The translations under genes were made by a program, and so were the position numbers. This document shows, piece by piece, positions 1 through 12,584 of a stretch of 64,000 bases of DNA. Under the pieces are notes generated by a model. The model saw only the letters and a list, made by a program, of their open reading frames with translations. It ran no database searches and was not told the DNA's origin. The stretch is from Prunus persica (Eukaryota; Streptophyta; Magnoliopsida; Rosales; Rosaceae), in contig NC_034014.1 of NCBI RefSeq assembly GCF_000346465.2, positions 21,896,522 through 21,960,521 of the forward strand. The letters are read 5' to 3'. Positions within the stretch are counted from its first letter, which is position 1. Each line of letters opens with the position of its first letter.

Positions 1-939
1 AAAATCTCTCTCTCTCTCTCTCCAAGCCCTTCTTCCCTGAATCCCATCCTCCCATCCTCCCATGTCCTCCTCACAAATCACACCACCACCCATTCTCTCT
101 CCCTTGACTTCTCTCTGTGCCCTCACTACACCCAAAGATCGAACACATCCCATATAACAACCACCATATATTTGAATATTAAAAATATTAAAAAAAACCC
201 CAGATGCACATGTTTGAACACACAACAAATAAAATCTATTTGAGCAAAAACCACACCAGGGGCGGGGGGTTGTGGCGAGGTGGGTAACTATGTAGGTGTC
301 AGGGCCAGGCCTGTGGTTTTGGGGAAGAGAGAGAGAGATAGAGAGTGATGGTTATGGGGTGGTGGCTGTGGGAGGGTGAGGGGGAGGCAGTGATGGTGGG
401 GATGGGGGATGGGTTGCGAATGGGTCTTGGGGTAAGTTGCAGGTGGGGATGGGGGTGATCAGGTTGGGGAGAAAAAAAGATAGGGGAGGGGTATGTGGTA
501 TGTGGGTGGGGATAGGTTTCTTTTTTTTCTTTAATTTATTTCAAAAAATAAATTTATGCTTAGTGATTTAATAAAAAATTGGATGAAATGTTGATGATTT
601 AGACGGTAAAGGGGAAATTGGAGAAAAAAAGTTCATATCCGTAATTTTTTTTTGGATAAAAAAGGATAAGGGTAAATCGAAAGTTATGTACAAAATCAAG
701 AGGTAAATCACTAGTTAAGTACGTAAATATGGGAGCAAATAATTGCATGCCAATAATTAAGCTTCACATGTACCCGAAGCTACCATATGGACCAAATTAC
801 CCCTGGTGTAAGGGTGCGAAAGCCAGAAGCACATTCATCGCTCATTAATGAAGGGATGAGTGACGTTATTGTCTCAAATTGGCTCAGGACGGTTCCCAAG
901 AACCCCGTAGGGCCGTAGGCTTAAAATAAGGCTTACTGT
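1..939. other. Gene-free AT-rich and G-rich DNA
   Basis: I see no credible coding region. The stretch opens with a short CT microsatellite (about 5-22), has a purine-rich G-run tract (about 255-510) and then AT-rich sequence. No RNA gene or transposon end was recognised. Confidence 0.6.
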
Positions 940-1973
940 GGGCATGTTTGGTAGGCCTCGCTAACTTGGACTGGACAAAATAGCACTTAAAATCCATGTT
1001 TGGTAGGAGAGAGGACTAACTTAAATGAGACTATGCAGTCCAACAGTGAAAAAAATGGCTCACTAGCTCCTCTAATATAATGAGCCTAAAATGTGGTTCA
1101 CAAAATAGTACTGTCGCTAAACTGAACAGGCGAGTCCAACACACTGGCCTGGCTTCTCTTCCCTGACGCCATTCATCACTTTCTCTTCCGCAACTTCCCT
1201 ACCTCAACAAAATTGAAGCTCCAAGAAGTATATTTTCTTGATTGAAAAAACTAAAACTCCAAGATCTGATTGGACCCAACAATAAAAGAAAAAAACGTAT
1301 TTTTAGAATTTCTTCCGATCCAACTCTGGAAACCCATCTCCTCCGAACCATCGTTGTCCACTGCCCCCAACCCCAGCAACATCAATGGCTCCCTCTAATT
1401 TCTCTGCCCCCAACCGCAACCCCAGCAACATCTATTGGTTTATTTATAAAAAAAAACCTGATATGGATTTGGTTGAAGAAAGAGAGGGGAAAGAGAGAAA
1501 AATAAGAAGAGAGAAGGAGGAGGGGAGGGGGGCTTGGTTGTTGAATAAAGAGGAGAGAAGAGAGGGGGATGGATGGAGAGAGGAAGAGAGGATGGAAGGG
1601 GTGGGTGGGGTTTGGTATATTTGTTTTGGGTTAAAAATATTATCTTTAAGTATATTAAAAATCAACTTCTTTAAAAAAATATAAGAATTTTTATTTATTT
1701 ATTATTGTTTTAAATCTTTGAATTGGGTTTCTTTGCAACATTTATTTATTTTAAGTCAAAATTCTTAATTAAATTTAAATATTACAAGAATTATTTTTTA
1801 GTCCGACACTGCACCAAACATAGGTATTTACTATTTTTACAATCCAACTTCTTAGTCCGACGTATTACCAAACGTAGGTCAGTACTTAATCCAGCTTAGG
1901 CCAATCCGAGCTAATCCAAGACAGTCCCAGGATTTAGTCCAGTCTATGACAGTCCGACGTACCAAACGACCCC
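940..1973. mobile_element. Candidate non-autonomous DNA transposon
   Basis: The left end reads GGGCATGTTTGGTAGG and the inverted right end reads GGGGTCGTTTGGTACG, which gives imperfect terminal inverted repeats. Inside both ends the motif GACTGGAC / GTCCAGTC recurs in inverted orientation. The middle is purine-rich low-complexity sequence with no transposase. I could not find a clean target-site duplication, so the superfamily is unassigned and the exact edges may shift by a few bases. A related fragment may lie at about 16500-16650. Confidence 0.45.
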
Positions 1974-2672
1974 ACATAGGCTTGCAGAACACGCCAAAAC
2001 AGGGCCGATCCTTGGGCAACACGCCTACAAAATTGACCAACATTGATCCCCCAAGATCTTCCTAATTACTGTTGTAATCTTGGAGATTATGGCCATACAT
2101 TTTGGGCAAATATCTCACACATTCCACATCAAACGACTAATTGACTGGACGTGTGAACTAATGGGTCATAACGTCCCCAATAAACGCAAATACACAACCT
2201 CTTGTAGCAACAAGTGAGCCACCAATAGGCCATATAAAACCCAACCTCCACCGCGATGAGGAGGTAACGTTCCATTAGCCAAAGAAACCCTATTTATTCT
2301 AATCTTGGAATTGACTTTGGTATCGAAGGCTCTTTGGCTCACACCACATTAGTGTGTGCAAAGACTCAGGATCCTTTATTCTCTCTTAAATGGCAAGGGT
2401 AATGAAGTCCTCTTCAGAAGCAGATGAAACTAGTCCCCACAGTAAAAGTATTGAAATTAATTGATCCTTGATTTGTAGGGATTGATACCCTTTTGAAGAA
2501 GAGCAAATTCTGACTTCGTGTTAAGTTCAATTATTTTTCAGATTGAATTGAGATAATTTAGACGTAACTTCTTAATACCATATTTTAATATTATCTGCAT
2601 TAGACAATTTGAGATGACCGCTAATCACACACCTAGTAATGGAGGATCAGCATGGGCTTAGGCTCATAACAA
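1974..2672 (+). mobile_element. Possible LTR fragment
   Basis: A TATA-like box (about 2229-2238) is followed by a leader-like stretch containing GGTATCGAAGGCTCTTTGG, a pattern I associate with plant retrotransposon LTRs. The stretch ends in GGCTCATAACA, compatible with a CA-ending LTR. The 5' edge could not be fixed, and the candidate transposon at 940-1973 may have inserted into it. Low confidence. Confidence 0.25.
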
Positions 2673-3149
2673 TTTTTTTTTCTTCAATTTCACTTAAGTT
2701 AGTTTAGCCCATAGCTCATCCATTTCCAACCTATAATTCATCTCTTTAAATCTGTACACACCAACAATTTGATCTTGTACTTCATATTCAACATTTTGGA
2801 GATCATTAATAAACAAAAATTAAGTATGAGACATCGTATTTCCTAGCCAACTATATAATTTTTAGTTCGATTAAAAAAATGTGTTGACCTTTGTATATTA
2901 AGGCCATTCCAAGAATCTATCCATCATATGATAGGTGATTCAAAGAAAGCTGCATATATTTTTATTGCTTCAGAACCTTTATTGCATTAATGGTCTGCCT
3001 AAATTTTTAACTAAGTTAGCCCCTAGGTGCTAATGCTAAAGATTTAATAGATTCCGTTAAATTTTCCATTTGGTAATTCTTTTGGGCAAAGTAGGCACCT
3101 AAGTATGCCATGTAATGTCAAATGTGAGTAAGAATTCAATTTTCAAGTG

Positions 3150-3270
3150 CAAACATGCGCTTAAGTTAAGTTGGTTAAAGCGGATGTGCTCATCACTCTG
3201 CATCCAAGTTTGAATTCCCCTCTCTATTGTTTGGATTAGATTAAAGTAAAATATCGTTTGTATTAAACGA
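3150..3270 (+). repeat. Possible tRNA-derived SINE relic
   Basis: The sequence has an A-box-like TAAGTTGGTTAAAGCG followed about 35 bases later by a B-box-like CCAAGTTTGAATTCCC. That order and spacing suit an RNA polymerase III promoter in a tRNA-derived SINE. No clear target-site duplication was found, and the rest of 2673-3362 shows nothing else. Confidence 0.35.
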
Positions 3271-3362
3271 AAAATATGAATGTCAAGTTAGGTTGACATA
3301 CACATACATGTTCAGTTAAACTAAATTCTTTATATAATTTTTAATCATTTCTAAAAATTTTG

Positions 3363-3783
3363 TGAAAGGACCCGCCTCGAATTTTTCAAAAACCGAGGCG
3401 AATCCTGTGGAATTCCCAACATCACCCCGATGTCGGGCCCACTTAAATAAAGACCGAGATTTTCTGCCGAAATTTCGGCAGAGTCTCCCCTATAAATTGG
3501 ACATTTTCCAAAATTACTACATGCATAAAACACAATTTATATCCCCAACTGGCAGCTAGAGCATGAAGAATGGATGAATTTTCATACCTTGATCGCCAGA
3601 AATGGCGGCCGGAGGAGGGAGATCGGAGCCTGCGAAGTTCGGGTAAAACTGGGCGAAAATCGCCTTTTTCCGACGGCTGGAGCGGCGGCCAATGTCGGGG
3701 GAGGGCCGGGTCGTGACGCCGAGGCCGAGCCGGTCCTTTTGGCATCGGTCCCGTCTGCAACCGCGGCTGGTGGCCGGAGATAC

Positions 3784-3824
<41 letters not shown>

Positions 3825-4166
3825 GACGGGGAGAGAGAGAGAGAGAGAGAGAGCTCGCGAGAGGGAGAGAGAGAGAGGGAGAGAAAAATATGATTTTTTT
3901 ATAAAAATCTCATTCCGAAATAATTACGATTTTGTCATTGAATTTCTTTTGACCATATCTCTCTCGTTACAACTCCGATTCGAGTCTACTACGTGTCTAT
4001 GAACTCGTCTCAGTACGACCTATCCAAAAATACTAGTCACTGCCCCAAACTCTCTCCGGTTAAGAATATGACCAAAATGCCCTTATCTCAAAGGTAAATT
4101 TGTAATTTTCCTTAAATAATTAAATAATTTTAAAGATGGGGTTTAATTTAGAGTTGGAGTGTTACA
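3363..4166. mobile_element. Solo LTR, 804 bp, TSD TTTTG
   Basis: The element starts TGAAAGGACCCG and ends GTGTTACA, the TG...CA form of an LTR. It is bounded by a perfect 5-bp duplication TTTTG (3358-3362 and 4167-4171). No internal retrotransposon domain and no second LTR are present, so it is a solo LTR left by recombination. It shares motifs with the larger solo LTR at 46679-49325 (start TGA-AGGACCCG, the CGGCAGAGT motif, a GA-rich tract, and a tail around ACAACTCCGATTCGAG). The GA repeat at about 3788-3875 produces spurious Arg-Glu open frames. Confidence 0.85.
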
Positions 4167-4171
4167 TTTTG

Positions 4172-5212
4172 ATTTTTAAACATTTTGAAAATTGAGTTTG
4201 ATTTCATAGTCAACGAGATAGTTCTCCAAGACTGTTTTTTTTTCTTGGTCTGAAATAGTGCTCCAAGACTTTAGGCAACTTCGTTATCTCATATTTGGTC
4301 CTAATTAATAGCGAAGGGCAAGTTGAAACCTAGGAGAAGAAACTTGGCACCAAAGAAAAAGAATGACCTAAACAATATAAATAAATAAATAACATTTAAT
4401 TCAAGGGGCCGGGATGCTTGATCCTCCTCTGTAGCCTTCTCTGCTCCATCCCAGCGCTGGTTTCTAGATTTCTAGGGATCGATGTAATAATAATAAACAA
4501 TCACAATCAGTGCCAAAATGACCATTCAACCCTCTTATCAACGACATGGACCCCACAACTGGAACGGATAGGTCCAGAGGGATCAAAGTTTGGGTCAGCT
4601 ACTCTGATTCTGAGCTTTCATCCCGCACTGCACACCAACCCATTTTCAGCACTAGCAATAAATCAATTTCATGCAAATAACTACTCATTTTTTCTATTAT
4701 AAAAAATACATACAAAAAGGGAAATTTATATTTTGATTTGTGAAGAAAAGCTAAAGATGGCAAAGAGTAAGGCTAAAGTCTGGGTTAAGAATATCCATTC
4801 AATTTTTTATTTTTTAACACAAGCCATGTCGGGGAATGAAGAATTTCACTACGCAACTGCTCATAATTGCTTGAACTACAAACTTCTTATTTGATACATG
4901 AACGATTGGGTGATTTTTTGCCTACTAAGGATAAAAAAAGAAAAGAGGTGAGATTTGTGTGCCGCGAGGTCGGTGAGCATAACATGGAAATGGGGCCCGT
5001 TGACTTGTTACTGTGGGTAAATAACCTCCACTTGCCAGTCACTAATTAAGAAAATGTTAATCCCTATGGGATCCCTCTCAGTCCTTTTTTTGAATTTAAA
5101 AATAAATAATAACATTAATTTAAAGTATAAATTATTGTTGTTAATAATGGAGAGGCATCGGGTAGTAGTCTGTGTAAATTGTATTACTAATATTGCATAT
5201 ATGATATATCTA
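4172..5212. other. Intergenic, no gene recognised
   Basis: AT-rich intergenic DNA. The open frames here, for example 4418-4702, have no recognisable domain and no gene-like splice structure. Confidence 0.55.
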
Positions 5213-5622
5213 TCATCCTATAGGTAGAGGCCCAGAGAGAGAAGCAGAGAGAGATAGAGGGAGAGAGTACTGAATTTGGCAAGAGCAGCGAGGCCTTTTC
5301 AATTGCTGTGTTCTCTTTTTGGGGGGTTTCGAAAGAAAGAGAAAACACTGAAACAGAGCAATTGATGCAAATAAGAAGAAGCAGAAGCAGAGGCAGAGTT
5401 TAAATAAGGGAAATGGAAACATGGGAAAGTCCAAGATGAGAAGGGCATCTGCTTCTTCCAAATCCTAATCCACTCTTTTTTGTCTCTTTAAAACAACATC
5501 TCTTCTTCTCCATTTCATGTTTTGTTCTGCTGCCATTTCATTTTCATCATCCCCTAAATTACCAAATCCAAATCAAACTCCTTTTTCTCCACTGATTCAA
5601 AAAGCTTGAGAGACTAAAAAAA
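5213..5622 (+). promoter_or_regulatory. Upstream region and probable 5' leader of EDA40-like gene
   Basis: A GA-rich run (about 5228-5275) and CT-rich sequence precede the ATG at 5623, as is common in plant leaders. I saw no intron signal between this tract and the ATG. The transcription start cannot be fixed from sequence. Confidence 0.4.
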
Positions 5623-8046
5623 ATGGTGACTGGGTGGCGAAGGGCCTTCTGCACATCAATCCCAAAAGATAGAGACACCAAAGTGATTATAGAAAAGCAG
5701 CAGCAGCAGCAGCAACAACAACAACAACATTGCAACAACCGCAGCAATCAACAGAGCCCCAAAATCAGCTCCAAATTTGGGTTCTTCTCTAACCCATCAA
5801 CGCCTCGGTTGCAATCTCAATCTCAACCAGTCTCCTCAAGCCCCGGCCTCCGCTGTCGAACCACTGCCCCCTCCACCACCATCACCACCACAAACACACC
5901 TACTTCCTCACTACCCAACAGCCCAAAACTCCAATGCAACATCTCAGCCACCACAAACCCTAAGAAAATCAGCAGCTACAGCCCAAGACTACTTTTCCAG
6001 TTCCAACGCTCAAACCCATCATCACCAAAATCACCGTCCAGCTTCTCCCTCCTCAAGTCCACCTTACGCCTCTCCAAAGTAAGCATCTTTTTCCAGGTTT
6101 TTTTCTTCTTATGATAATTGATAAATTGATAATACACAACACAACACAATACCATCATCTCACTTTTTGTAAATAAAAGAAAGAAAAAAAAAACTTGACT
6201 TTTAGTTTTAGTACCATGCCTTTTTAGTGACGATTTTTTTTCTTCCTTTTTGCAGAGTAGATGTGGAATCTGCTTACAGAGTGTGAAAAGTGGTCAAGGC
6301 ACAGCCATTTTCACAGCTGAGTGCTCGCATTCCTTTCATTTTGGCTGCATAGCCACCCATGTCAAGAAGAACCAGCTCCTCCTGTGCCCTGTCTGCAACA
6401 CCACCTGGAAGGAGCTGCCTTTAATCTCTGTCCATAATAATACCAATAATAAGCAACAAACCCAACAGCAGGTGCCAATATCATCACCCAAGAAGCCCAG
6501 AGATGTCAAGACCAAGCCTTTGAGGGTTTACAACGACGACGAGCCCCTCTCGTCCCCAACTTCCGGTTCTCGCTTCAACCCAATCCCTGAAGAAAACGAC
6601 GACGAAAACGACGCCGTCGAGTTCCAAGGCTTCTTCGTCAACCCGAGTTCCAAACCTCCCTCCACTCGGAGTTCAACTGACCGGAATGTGAAGAACGTGG
6701 AGGTCAGTCTGTTGCCGGAATCGGCCGTTGTGGCAGTCGGAAGGAGCTACGAGACGTACGCGGTGGTTCTCAAAATCAAAGCTCCGCAACCTATTGCGTC
6801 CGAAACGGCGTCGTTGCAGCGCCGAGCTCCCATCGACTTGGTGACGGTGGTGGACGTGAGCGCGGGCGCGAGCAACGCGAAGATTCAGATGATGAAACGC
6901 GCTATGCGACTCATCGTTTCGTCGCTCCGCGATACCGACCGTCTCTCCATCGTCGCCTTCTCTTCAACCTCGAAGCGGCTGTTGCCGCTCCGGCGAATGA
7001 CCTCCGCCGGCCGAAGGTCGGCGCGTCGGATCGTAGACGCGCTCTGTGGCGTCGGCAATGGAATGTGCGTAAACGACGCGCTTAAGAAAGCCGCGAAGGT
7101 GCTCCAGGATCGCCGCGAGCGAAATGCCGTCGCGAGCATCATGCTCCTATCGGAGGGCTCTCAGGACGCCAATCAGAAGCGCTCGTCTTCACCCGTCGTG
7201 TCCTCCACGCGCTTCCCTCACCTCGACATCCCCGTCCACACTGTCGGCCTCGGCGACGGCAGTGACGACTCGCTGGCGCAATGCTTGGGGGGATTGCTGA
7301 GCGTCGTCGTTCAGGATCTCAGTCTCCAACTCGGCGTCGTTTCGGGTTCCGCTCTGGCGGAGATCGCAGCCGTTTATTCTCTCACGGGTCGCCCGGCGGC
7401 ACTCGGATCCGGGTCGATCCGACTTGGAGACCTCTACGCCGGAGAGGAGAGGGAGTTGTTAGTCGAATTGAAAGCGTCGGCATCAACCAGCACCGCCACC
7501 GGTGGGCCCCACTCTCCCCACAACGTGATGTCCGTACGCTCCACACACAGAGACCCGTCGTCCAATGAGCTTGTGTGTTCCAAAGAGCGGGTCCTTCTCG
7601 TACCTCGATCTCAGACCGTTCGATCAGCATCATCCAATCCTAACATCGAACGATTGAGGAACCTCCACGTGGCTGCCCGAGCCGTGGCGGAGTCTCGGAG
7701 ATTTGTGGAGCGGAGCAGCGACTTCTCGGGGGCGTATCACCTGCTGTCGTCGGCGCGGTCCTTGCTCCTCCAGACGAGCTCGGCTTCGGCTGAGGAGTTC
7801 TTGCGCGGTTTGGAAGGCGAGATGGCTGAGCTTCAGCGGCGCAGGCAGGTTCAGCTTCAAGCTGAGGTTGAGGCAAAGCAGAGCAAGAGAGGAGGAGCCA
7901 ATAATGGACACTTGGAGGAGAAGCAGGAGCCGCTTACGCCAACATCGGCTTGGCGAGCCGCCGAAAGATTGGCCAAGGTGGCTACTATCAGAAAGTCCTT
8001 GAACAGAGTCAGCGACTTACACGGCTTCGAAAATGCCAGATTTTAG
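5623..8046 (+). CDS. EDA40: RING-H2 E3 ubiquitin ligase, EDA40 / WAV3 family
   Basis: Two coding exons, 5623-6078 and 6256-8046, encode 748 aa. The intron is phase 0, GTAAGC...TTTTTGCAG. The protein opens MVTGWRRAFCTSIPK, which matches my memory of plant EDA40. A glutamine run (10 Q, aa 26-35, from CAG/CAA codons) and a Ser/Pro-rich linker follow. The RING lies at about aa 155-205 (CGIC...CSHSFHFGC...CPVC), with C-x-H-x2-H-x2-C spacing and therefore RING-H2. A von Willebrand A-like domain starts near aa 346 (VDLVTVVDVSAG); its metal site is not the full DxSxS. The C-terminus ends in the family signature LHGFENARF. WAV3-family ligases are known to act in root gravitropism and auxin response, and EDA40 was named from embryo-sac arrest. 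Exon 2 is much more GC- and CpG-rich than its surroundings. EDA40 versus a WAVH paralogue is decided only from memory of the N-terminus. Confidence 0.93.
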
Positions 8047-9070
8047 TTTTTTTCTTTCTTTAAAATAGATTTTTTATTTTATAATTTTATATATTTTGTA
8101 ATTGTAATACAAAAAGGAATATATTAATATTGAATGATGAAAAGAAAATAAATTTGAGTAAAATGGGCCCGGGTCCTGGGCCCAGGCCCATAATAACGAC
8201 AAGCAGTAAAGGACGGCTTGGCCCTTTTGGAAATGAGTGGATAGTGATAGTGGCAGTGAAGAGAAAAAGGGCAAACATTGAACCAAAACCCCACATGAAA
8301 AAAATATGAAGCCTTTTGTTGTTTGCAGTGCTCAGTGTGGGGTGTGTTTCTCTTTTGATTTTGTCTCTATCAATTAGCATTCCCCGCCAAAAACCCAAAA
8401 CCCAAAACCCGAATAATGTGTATTTAAATATTCCTATATCCTAAGTCGTTTTCGCGTGTTTGGGCGATTTCTGACTATTATTCTAAGTGTGCATAGTTCA
8501 GATGGTTATTTCATATTGAACCGACAATACATCAGTTGTCAGATATATAGAGCCGACAATGTATCAACGGTTAGATTTCATCCACTCCTTGTTGACTGTG
8601 GGTAGCAAAGTTCTTAGATATATCTAAAGAGACCGAAGGGAATGGGTAGCGAATTGCTTAAATAATGATGGCTGTTTTGGTTTGTATATGGTGGTTGGGT
8701 CTAATCAATAATGAGCTGCAGGTGATGTATGGGTTTTGTTTTTTTGTAAGTTTGTGTGAGCTGTAATATTGTTTGTTGGCTCCCTCCTCAGTGGTTTTTG
8801 GTGGGTTTAAGAGAAATTGACAAAAGCTTTCACTTCCAAATGACTGACTGCATGACAAAGAATCATGCCTTTGAAGATGAAGCAGAAGATGATGCCAACA
8901 CCAAAATGGTTTTTATATATCACTATATTTTGCAAGAATTTTGGAGTGGAGGGTTTTAAATTAGGCTTAATGATTGCCAAATGCTTATGAACAAATTGGA
9001 TTTTCCTGCGCACCAAGTGCTTGATTTAGTAAAAGGGAATTTGGCATTAGATACGGTACAATGTAGAGCT
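8047..9070. other. EDA40 downstream region with GGCCCA cluster
   Basis: The EDA40 3' end has an AATAAA-like signal near 8146. At 8163-8190 a dense palindromic cluster of GGGCCC / GGCCCA motifs appears. Such motifs resemble site II (TCP-binding) elements of plant promoters, yet no convincing gene starts nearby. At 8391-8411 there are three AAAACCC-like units. The ORFs at 8658-9156 show no recognisable domain. Confidence 0.5.
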
Positions 9071-10155
9071 GAGTAGGGGTAGGCATTCAAATCGACGAAC
9101 TGGAAATCTGAGCTGAACCGCATTGAACTAAACCCAAAAAAAATCAAGTTGACCAAAAAGTCAACAACCGGTCAAAAACCAAATCGGACCAGATCGAACC
9201 GAACCTGTCAAATTTAAAAAATGTATAATTTCAATATATATTTATATTTAATGCTATATTTTTAATTTCACAAAATAAAAATAAAAAACTAATAATTAAC
9301 TAAGTTCAATTTCAAAATATCTCTCTTTTCTAATTTTAATATTTATTTTTATATGAAATTGAATAATTTGTTAATTTTCAAGTAAAAATAATAATATTTC
9401 AGTTGAGAATTGTATTAAAAATTAATTTTAAAGAATTATCCGATTCAAACCGAACCAAATCAGAACCGGACCGAAATTGATTCAAACCGAACTGGATAGT
9501 TTTTGAATTTTTTTTATTAAAATCAAACCGAACCAAATCAGATGAATAGTACCGAATCAGTTCTAATTTGAGGCAAAATTTGGTCCAACCTAAACCAAAT
9601 TTTGGTCGGTTCAGTTTGGTGTGGTTTTTTCCTTCTCTTTTTGGTCAACGGTGCATGAACCGGACCGAACCGATGGTCATGGTTCGGCACTTGGTTACTA
9701 ATTTTAAAAACCATCGGTTAATCGAACCAAACCGAGTATGTTAAATTATATGTATTTAAATAATTATAATACACATGAATGGTGAATGATGCATATGGTT
9801 TACTTTGAAACTTGAGATGGATGTGAATGATGAATGATGCATATGTTTTAGTTTGAAAGGATTGATTGAATGAATGAATTTGAATCTGTTGTGATGTGAT
9901 GTGAATGATGAATGAATTTCAAGCAGGTTTTGAATGAATGTTTGAGTTTGAATGAATTTAGAGTCTAAATGTTTTCAAGCAGGTTTTTACCAAACCAAAC
10001 CAAACCAAATTGAAGTAACCGGTTAACCGAGATGATCGGTTTCCCACCTCATTGGTCGGCGCACAGTTTGAATTTTCTCCAAATCAGTGTTCATAATTCA
10101 GCACATAGTTTAAACTCAAAACCGAACCCAACCAAACCAAGCCCACCTCTATGTA
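9071..10155. mobile_element. Degenerate hAT-type element rich in CGGTT / AACCG
   Basis: The region starts TAGGGGTAGGCATTC and ends near GCCCACCTCTA, degenerate versions of the TAGGGGTGGGCAC ends of the clean copy at 57121-57710. Its interior shares the repeated AACCGAACC / GGTTCGGTT motifs and an AT-rich core with that copy. I found no matching 8-bp duplication, and the 9760-9990 part, with GAATGATGAATG repeats, may be a separate insertion. It is probably an old or composite copy. Confidence 0.6.
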
Positions 10156-12584
10156 TATGTGTTCAGATTTGACCACTTTCTTCTCATGTGTGGCGCACTT
10201 GTCATATTCATCCACCCTTTAGTGGTACCCAAACAAAGAAAACATTGTTTTTTGGGTGAAACTAAAAAAACACATTGTAATTGTCAATTGAGGAATACTG
10301 CCTCAATTGTCCATGCGTTTGTGGATAACTATGAGCTACTAATACGTTAGACCGATGCTAACATAATTTTTATTAATTATGTGTGAGTGGGAGAGGATAC
10401 ACTGCACATGTCCCATTATCTTTCATCATTCTAGTTGAGGGGGGCCATTTCCAATCAATGGGAATCCCACGACTGTCACAATGAAATGGGGGTGATAATA
10501 ACTTGGTTGGATAGGATGCATGCACGTTTGTTTAATATAAATATTCCACATAATTTCCATACAGTTTGCTTAAATTGCGCTTGACCAGACTTGTCCAGAT
10601 TGAGAAACTCCAAAAAAATGAAAAGAAAAGAAAAACAGAGCCAACACATTCCGCAGACATACCTATCGAATTAGTTAGGTTGTAAGAGGTTTAAGAAAGG
10701 ATCCTGTAGTTGTATCGACACCACATTTAGGTTTATGAGTTGATGTGGGATCTTTTCTAACATCAATAGCTGAATATACAAGCAGAAATATTAGTGATTC
10801 TCAATCGTTGATGCGTTGTGATGTCGCAATGCATCAATAGTTAGGAGTCAATCACGTGTGCTCGTGGTAACCAATAAGTTATGACATGCTTAATGTTAGA
10901 AGACCTATAATTATGAAATCATCTTCACAGTATCCCCATGGAATTGCTTAAGCTCAGATCTCCGGCCTGTGATAAATACTTTCTTACTCCCGTTGCAGCA
11001 TCATCCTCTGTCTCTTTAAATTACATGGGGAGAGAGAGAGATAGAGGGGGGACAATGTGATGGGTATGGGAAAGTCCCTCTCCCACTTCACCCTCCATAT
11101 TAGTAACTAATCACATGCTCATATTTATGGACCTCTTCATCTCCATCATATTAGCTGAGAGCCCTCTTAATTTTGTACATAATATTACATTAGCATGACT
11201 TTAGTTGCACGTTAGTAAAAAGATAAAGGTGAAAACAAAAGGTCTTAAAAACACTTTTACAAACCTAAATCTGCGTGAAAACTGAAAAGAGAAGAAAGGG
11301 AGTGACAGTAACTTAAGCTTGAAAAAGGTTTTCGTTTTCTCTGAGACACTCCTTCTATTGTTCTGGCCAGGAGCTCTTTATTACACTTTTGGGGGTACAC
11401 TGATGATTTCCTTAAATTGCGCACACTTTTGAAGCCTTTTTAGTGGGTTTGCATGAGTGCCTACCTTTTTTATTGCTGCACTTCTCTTTTCTCAAATGTG
11501 CATCTCAAAGCAGCACCAACTTGTATAAAATTTACATCCCAAAAGGCACATTATCCATAACACTTTTCTATACCTCTGCATAAATATTTCACCACCAAGA
11601 TATGATTACATGTGTGTTGGGGTAGCCTAGTTCCCATAATGTGTGACAAAATCCAGGATTCTAAAGTCAGTCACTAATAGTGCTTGCTAAATATACCGTT
11701 CATTATTTCATATATGATTACGAGAAAAAACAAATTACTTTTTCTTAGTGGGTGTGATCCATTTGGACATAAATCTAATTTTTCAATTTTTAGCAACAAA
11801 GGGATAATATGTTTCTCTCACCGGTGCAAATATTACAAGTTACCCAAATGAAGAGATAAAAAAGATGGGAGAAATTCAAGATGATTCAGACTTTTCTTAA
11901 ATCAAGGAGGAAATATAAAAAGAGGACAGAGAGAGTGTTATTCCAATAACTACCCTGAATAACAAACAAGATAAGAACCCAATGGTCATCCAAAATTTGT
12001 TTGCTAGGCCAAGAAGTTAAGGAAACAACTTAATTAAATTACTAAAAGTATAAATATTATAATGTCTTGTGTTGGTGAGAAAGATACAGATACTAAAAAG
12101 TGAGAACTTATCCGGGGAGGCTCCTCATTCTTCTAAATGCAGGTCATTAGGGTCTGTTTAGACGAAAAAGACTCTTACCACCCCCCCTCTTTACCACTGC
12201 CTCAAACATGGCTTTGTAGACTGACCTAGATTTGAGATCCTGAAAATCAGAATAGATCCAGCTCAATAATTAAGCCCAAAGCCTGAGTAGCCCATTACAA
12301 TTTACATCACCCAGCAGGAGAAGCAGAACTCATTCGGAAGGATGAGCCAGTATGTCCTTGTTTGCCCAGATCATGCATTCAAATTATTCTCAGGGGAAGT
12401 GGACTGCTTGTACTGCGCTAGCCAGTAAAAAGAATATCTATTTACAACAAACGCAACACACCAGACGAACTGGCTTTGCCACCATAACCACACATCCTAT
12501 AGCTACATAACACAACATGACTAATTTCTACAAACTTAATCCAGTTTGGAAGAGTGTGTTGCAACTAGTTCATTTGCAGATTCA
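10156..12584. other. Intergenic, no gene recognised
   Basis: AT-rich DNA with a short GA tract (about 11030-11050). No open frame with a recognisable domain. The part next to 12584 should hold the 3' UTR of the RMD5-like gene on the minus strand. Confidence 0.55.

Noticed and set aside
3574..4002. Arg-Glu-rich protein
   Set aside because: The frame is produced by a GA microsatellite inside a solo LTR.
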